Source of the DNA: Streptomyces acidiscabies
GTDB taxonomy: Bacteria; Actinomycetota; Actinomycetes; Streptomycetales; Streptomycetaceae
Assembly (NCBI RefSeq): GCF_020010905.1
Contig: NZ_JAGJBY010000001.1
Location: forward strand, 434,001-498,000
DNA length: 64,000 bases
Direction of reading: 5' to 3'
The notes under the pieces are model-generated. The model worked only from the letters and a program-made list of their open reading frames with translations. It had not been told where the DNA came from and ran no database searches. The position numbers and the translations under genes were made by a program. This document shows positions 63,701 to 64,000 of the stretch, piece after piece (within the stretch, counting starts at the first letter, position 1; each line of letters starts with the position of its first letter).

Positions 63701-64000
63701 CCGTTCGCCGCGAGGGTCGCCGTCGTGTTCAGGGTGTTGCCGGTGCCCGAACTCGCCCCGCAGGAGCTGCCGTTGGACGCCGTACAGGTCCAGGTCGTAC
63801 CCGTCAGGCCCGCCGGGATCGTGTCCGTGATCCTCGCGTTCGTCGCCGGGGCCGGGCCCGCGTTGGCGACGGTGATCGTGTAGGTGACGGGGTTGCCGGG
63901 GACGTACGGATTCGGCGAAGCCGTCTTCGTCACGCTCAACTTGGTCTGCGTCACCCACTGGATGACGACCGCGCCGTTGCCGCCGCTCTTGGAGTCGGCG
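51715..64000 (-). CDS. Giant DUF11-repeat surface protein with GEVED domain and LPDTG sorting signal (5' end outside window)
   Basis: At least 4,094 residues; the frame is open to the window edge with plausible coding (SGGNGAVVIQWVTQTKLSVT), so the real start lies beyond 64000. N-terminal part: six short DUF11 repeats (VTYTITVANAGPAPA, FTVTVTNNGPSDA and similar). Then about 23 longer units of ~124 residues, each with WSDDLTGVLDDAVYGGDA, SYAAPVVKWTGDLAAGA and a GPAGSNC...C pair, spanning about 53.1-61.6 kb. A GEVED domain follows (WLDYDFNGRFDQGERIL, about 52.3-52.8 kb), one degenerate unit, then LPDTG (codons about 51835-51849), a transmembrane helix and RRRRGW tail. Likely a wall-anchored adhesin; it would be attached by a sortase. 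Disulfides or isopeptide bonds are possible in the units. Coupled to the LCP gene. Confidence 0.9.
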   Translation of the reverse strand, partial: ADSKSGGNGAVVIQWVTQTKLSVTKTASPNPYVPGNPVTYTITVANAGPAPATNARITDTIPAGLTGTTWTCTASNGSSCGASSGTGNTLNTTATLAANGTATYTVTGTTSPSATAALTNTATVTPPSGVNDTTCGASCSATATTPAAPRADLAATKTASTANVSPGQTYTYTLTGTNNGPSTATNVRMTDTLPSNVTFQSGSGCTASGQSVTCGPVASLAPGATQSWTITVKLASSYKGNGSDIGNTATVATDTTDPNSANNTATSGPPPIVAQSDYDVTPSGPGGTVAPGQTTTIPVVVKNNGPADAAGNVTVTVTLPTGVTASGTQPSGCTANSAGTVVTCTVTSLDAGSSLNLPISVLVSPSAAPNSTLTQPGGIVVSGPNDNVTSNNTADVVVRTSGAVSDLAVTKSASPTNVNYGENTVFTVTVTNNGPSDAANVQVSDQLPSGLTYVSDDSNGAYSGGVWKPGTVGAGKSVTLKIAARVSSTTAQTNTVTQATSDSTDPTPCSGSCASATVTPVAADVATTKTATGTPIAPGETFQYDIKVTNNGPSAAAAVAVTDTLPSQLTFVSSASGCTAAGQNVSCPQTASLANGSSQTFTITVRLASTYTGNGSDVANTATSTSTTPDQTPGNNTSPPASPQVTAPKTGLTVSKVGSSTSYQPGETFSYTVTVRNAGPSTALPTVTDTLPAGFSSFGWNCAASNGSSCGAASGSGNISDKPSVAPGGTITYTISGTVPASTSGNQTNSATVTPGSGSTDSGCSPSCTSSVVTNGPSVQVTKTSAPAPAKAGQTVTYTITLKNSGTGDASSFTYTDDLSDVVDDASFVAGSITSTPVGGTGSYDSGAKKLTWTGAVAAGATVRVTYQVTVGNPPGGNQVLKNVVAAPGTNCAAGSTDSACSDDNGGGIPRLAISKASDANGTVHPGQKVTYTVTVRNPGTATYTGAGWSDDLTDVLDDAAYGGDATASAGSVSYAEPKLSWSGNLAAGASATITYSVTVSSPDAGNNELVNQVTSSTDADCSACTTTNGVAGLKISKSVSNANPKPGSKVTYTVTATNTGSVTYTGASWSDDLTRVVDDAAYSGDAAASSGAVSYAAPVVKWTGDLAAGATATVTYSVTVNNPDAGDKKLVNSVTGPAGSTCDPCTTTSSVPQLKLTKTSSPANPAAGQTVTYTVVAENTGAAAYTGATWSDDLSDLIDDGTYAGDAAASAGAVKYATPTLTWTGDLDPGDKATTTYSVKLANPLSGNKQLVNKVVSTTDTNCASGSTSSTCGDQTPVTVRELTMKKTASNTAPKPGDTITYTVTVENTGTAAYPGATWSDTLVNVLDDGAYNGDASATSGSVSYASPKLTWTGDLAAGATATVTYTVTLADPDDGDQVIKNTLVSTSDGSNCQADSTDPACTAGPYGIPSLTLTKTVSPANPLPGDTLTYTIKLVNSGATDYPGASFSDDLTGVLDEGVWGNRTTATTGTVSYTAPVVSWSGTVPAGSTQTVTYQLKLNNPRTGDGTMVNTVVGPAGSNCKPGSTDNRCSSDVGGLPELHITKTQSPANPVAGQKVTYKVAVENTGNAVYNGATWSDDLSEVLDDAVYGNDASASAGSVSYAAPVVKWSGDLAAGASATVTYSVTINAPVSGDQKLTNSVAGPQGSNCEAGSTDDDCSASSGIGVLKIAKSYSPQVATPGSVITYTVTVENTGTGTYPGGSGYDDLSGVLDDAVYNDDASTDGGSIKYEAPKLTWTGDLAAGEKATVTYSVTVNDPDTGDKKLANAVTGPAGSNCAAGSVDPACAPTPAGVPTLAISKTASSNRPTPGSVVTYTVTVSNTGTAAYAGAVWSDDLTDVIDDATYGGDAAASSGVVSYAAPVVKWTGDLAAGASATITYSVTVKAPLAGNGKLANAVTGPAGSNCQSGKQSSECSTGEDPGDGIPQLTLTKTSSPANPVPGTKVTYKVVAKNTGTAVYSGATWSDDLTGVLDDATYGDDAAASAGAVKYAAPKLTWTGDLAAGASATTTYSATVNAPDTGDLTLKNAVTGPNGTECTACSTSSGVGVLKLSKTYTPDTATPGSKLTYTVTVENTGTGTYPGASWTDDLTGVLDDATYGDDASASSGEVKYAAPKLTWTGDLAAGASATTTYTVTVHDPDTGDKKLGNAVVGPKGSNCAAGSTDPACTPTPAGVPTLSITKTASENRPTPGSKVTYKVVVENTGTAAYKGASWSDDLTDVVDDATYGDDASASSGEVKYAAPKLTWTGDLAAGASATVTYSVTVKSPLSGNGKLANAVTGPAGSNCQAGSKAPECSTGDRTGDGIPQLTLNKTVSEANPKPGTTVTYTVVAKNTGTAVYTGASWSDDLTGVLDDAVYGGDATASSGSVSYAAPVVKWTGDLAAGASSTTTYSVTVDTPDAGDKKLVNSVTGPAGSVCDPCTTNSSVPQLKLTKTSSPANPAAGQTVTYTVVAQNTGAAAYPGATWSDDLSELIDDGTYADDVSASSGDVKYAAPTLTWTGDLAAGASSTTTYSVKLANPLSGNKKLVNKVVSTSDTNCPSGTANSACGDQTPVPVRELTMKKTSSNTAPKPGDKVTYTVTVTNTGTAAYPGATWSDDLSGVLDDAAYGGDAAASSGEVKYAAPTLTWSGDLAAGASATTTYTITLDDPDTGDQTLKNTLVSTSPGANCGSGSTDSACTAGPYGIPSLTLTKTVSPGTPLPGDTITYTVTVQNTGTAAYTGATFTDDLTDVLDSATWLNTTTATAGSVAYASPKLTWTGTVAAGATETVTYALKLNNPKTGNDTILNSVEGPPGSNCKKGSTDNRCSAAIDGLPELHLTKKSSPASPVAGGKTTYTVTVQNTGSAAYKGAVWSDDLSGVLDDAVYGGDASASSGEVKYASPKLSWSGDLAAGTSATITYSVTVNYPLTGDGTLKNALTGPQGSNCEAGSTDADCSTSNSIGALKIAKTYSPQVALPGGKMTYTVTVENTGTGAYPDATFTDDLTGVLDDAVYGDASATSGSVSYTAPVVKWTGDLAAKAKATITYTVTLKDPDTGDQHLTNSVVGPPGSNCAVGSTDPACAPPPAGIPSLELAKTVSTNRPTPGTKVSYTVTIQNTGTAAYEGASWSDDLTGVLDDAVYGGDAAASAGSVSYAAPVVKWTGDLAAGASVTVTYSVTVDNPLKGDGKLTNAVTGPAGSNCQAGKKDPACSTGDDPGDGIPQLKLKKTVSSGTATPGSKVTYTITAQNTGTALYTGASWSDDLSALLSDAVYGDDAVASSGSVDYGAPMLTWTGDVAVGETVTTTYSVTLNNTTTSTNPLKNTVTSTSDTNCPSGTANSDCSSTLGVPQFSLTKTASTNHPLPGQDVTYTVTVQNTGSVEYKGAAWSDDLTGVLDDAVYGDDANATSGKVSYYSPRLSWTGDVPVGGTVTVTYTVKVKSNPAQLGDGVLANAITSASPGNNCAVGTNSGCSTTSSPVPTLKFTKSRTTPVVLPGAKVEYKVTVENPTASDYPAASWSDDLSGVLDDAAYGGDAAASSGSVSYAEPVLKWSGDVPGGATVTITYSVTVDVVDRGDGKLTNTVVSGVPGTNCPAGSRNSACSSGSGTSGVVPRLKIVKSVDASDVLPGDLLNFKVVVTNDSAADYPGATFTDQIVQGAGLLNKRAVKAPSADSGTLTPGSGLAYTWVGDVAAGASVTVTYTYMANAVPTAGARKVVNEVTDASANTSCYGNTADGTYPPGCGATVNTPQYEWGEAPDSYRTLAASGGPYHAIVPGLYLGKGSFPDIDGHPGSARLDEGGRGPRVLPAAYTGGTGYSTTVDLTNTTGTATLLAAWLDYDFNGRFDQGERILRTIPAGARSTVLDWADASFAKAGTTYLRLRLYGAQVPAGRSPDVPPGESLVRVGGHLRTVPTQRALPADPQPYGYGGAGQVEDFRVRASTGKLNVRITSDNAHPRPGDKVTYTVTVCSATGAPYVGATASAGLAQVLKYATYNGDAAASNGTVRYGSSAVSWTGTAPGDCSHPARMTFSVTYGRAHVPPGTVVDVPVVGGPGASNCPAGSSAAECNASAVFRGHGQLPDTGGGRGVSPVWGVVAGVSVGLGGLLWLAMWMRRRRGWRVGR

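Overview
The window is chromosomal DNA of a Streptomyces-type actinomycete. Support comes from very high GC with GC-rich third codon positions, many GTG starts, pervasive ATGA/GTGA stop-start overlaps, and hallmark loci: the fhaA-fhaB-pstP-rodA-pbpA-pknB cluster, crgA, class E sortases around trpG/pabA, Scr1/DUF397 pairs and type I-E CRISPR repeats. The cell-division cluster, a perfect parS site and many TTATCCACA/TTGTCCACA boxes suggest a position near the replication origin; this is inference.

Region 1 (1-11.4 kb): phenylacetate catabolism. paaN and the coupled operon paaABCDE each carry a PaaR-type operator. Between them lie a three-gene operon on the minus strand (DUF5819, HTTM, TrmH methyltransferase) and a stand-alone TnpB-like nuclease gene. 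An acyl-CoA dehydrogenase with a KstR-like operator follows.

Region 2 (11.4-20.5 kb): an 84-bp tandem repeat made partly from the 3' end of a rhodanese gene, then a J-domain-like protein, DUF2252, a MurJ-family flippase, a DUF4232 lipoprotein, a membrane-anchored HTH protein, an alpha/beta hydrolase and tRNA-Leu(CAG).

Region 3 (20.9-41.8 kb): growth and division core. FHA proteins, PP2C phosphatase, RodA, PBP and PASTA kinase form one operon. Three class E sortases, trpG/pabA, DUF881, crgA, rhomboid, cyclophilin, a MITE-like element, parS, NUDIX, a cation/proton antiporter and a PucR-type regulator follow.

Region 4 (41.9-50.7 kb): accessory island. It holds an L,D-transpeptidase and a serine hydrolase with AT-richer codon use, and an ISAs1-family element with perfect target duplication that displaced the hydrolase stop codon. 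Next is a two-gene module sharing a RHIM-like amyloid motif. Two cas-less CRISPR arrays with duplicated leaders bracket a small cargo segment, and a broken GH6 glycosidase follows.

Region 5 (50.7-64 kb): an LCP-family protein coupled to a giant (over 4,090 residues, cut by the window edge) DUF11-repeat surface protein with GEVED domain and LPDTG sorting signal. Its repeat array contains an internal 3,819-bp segmental duplication.
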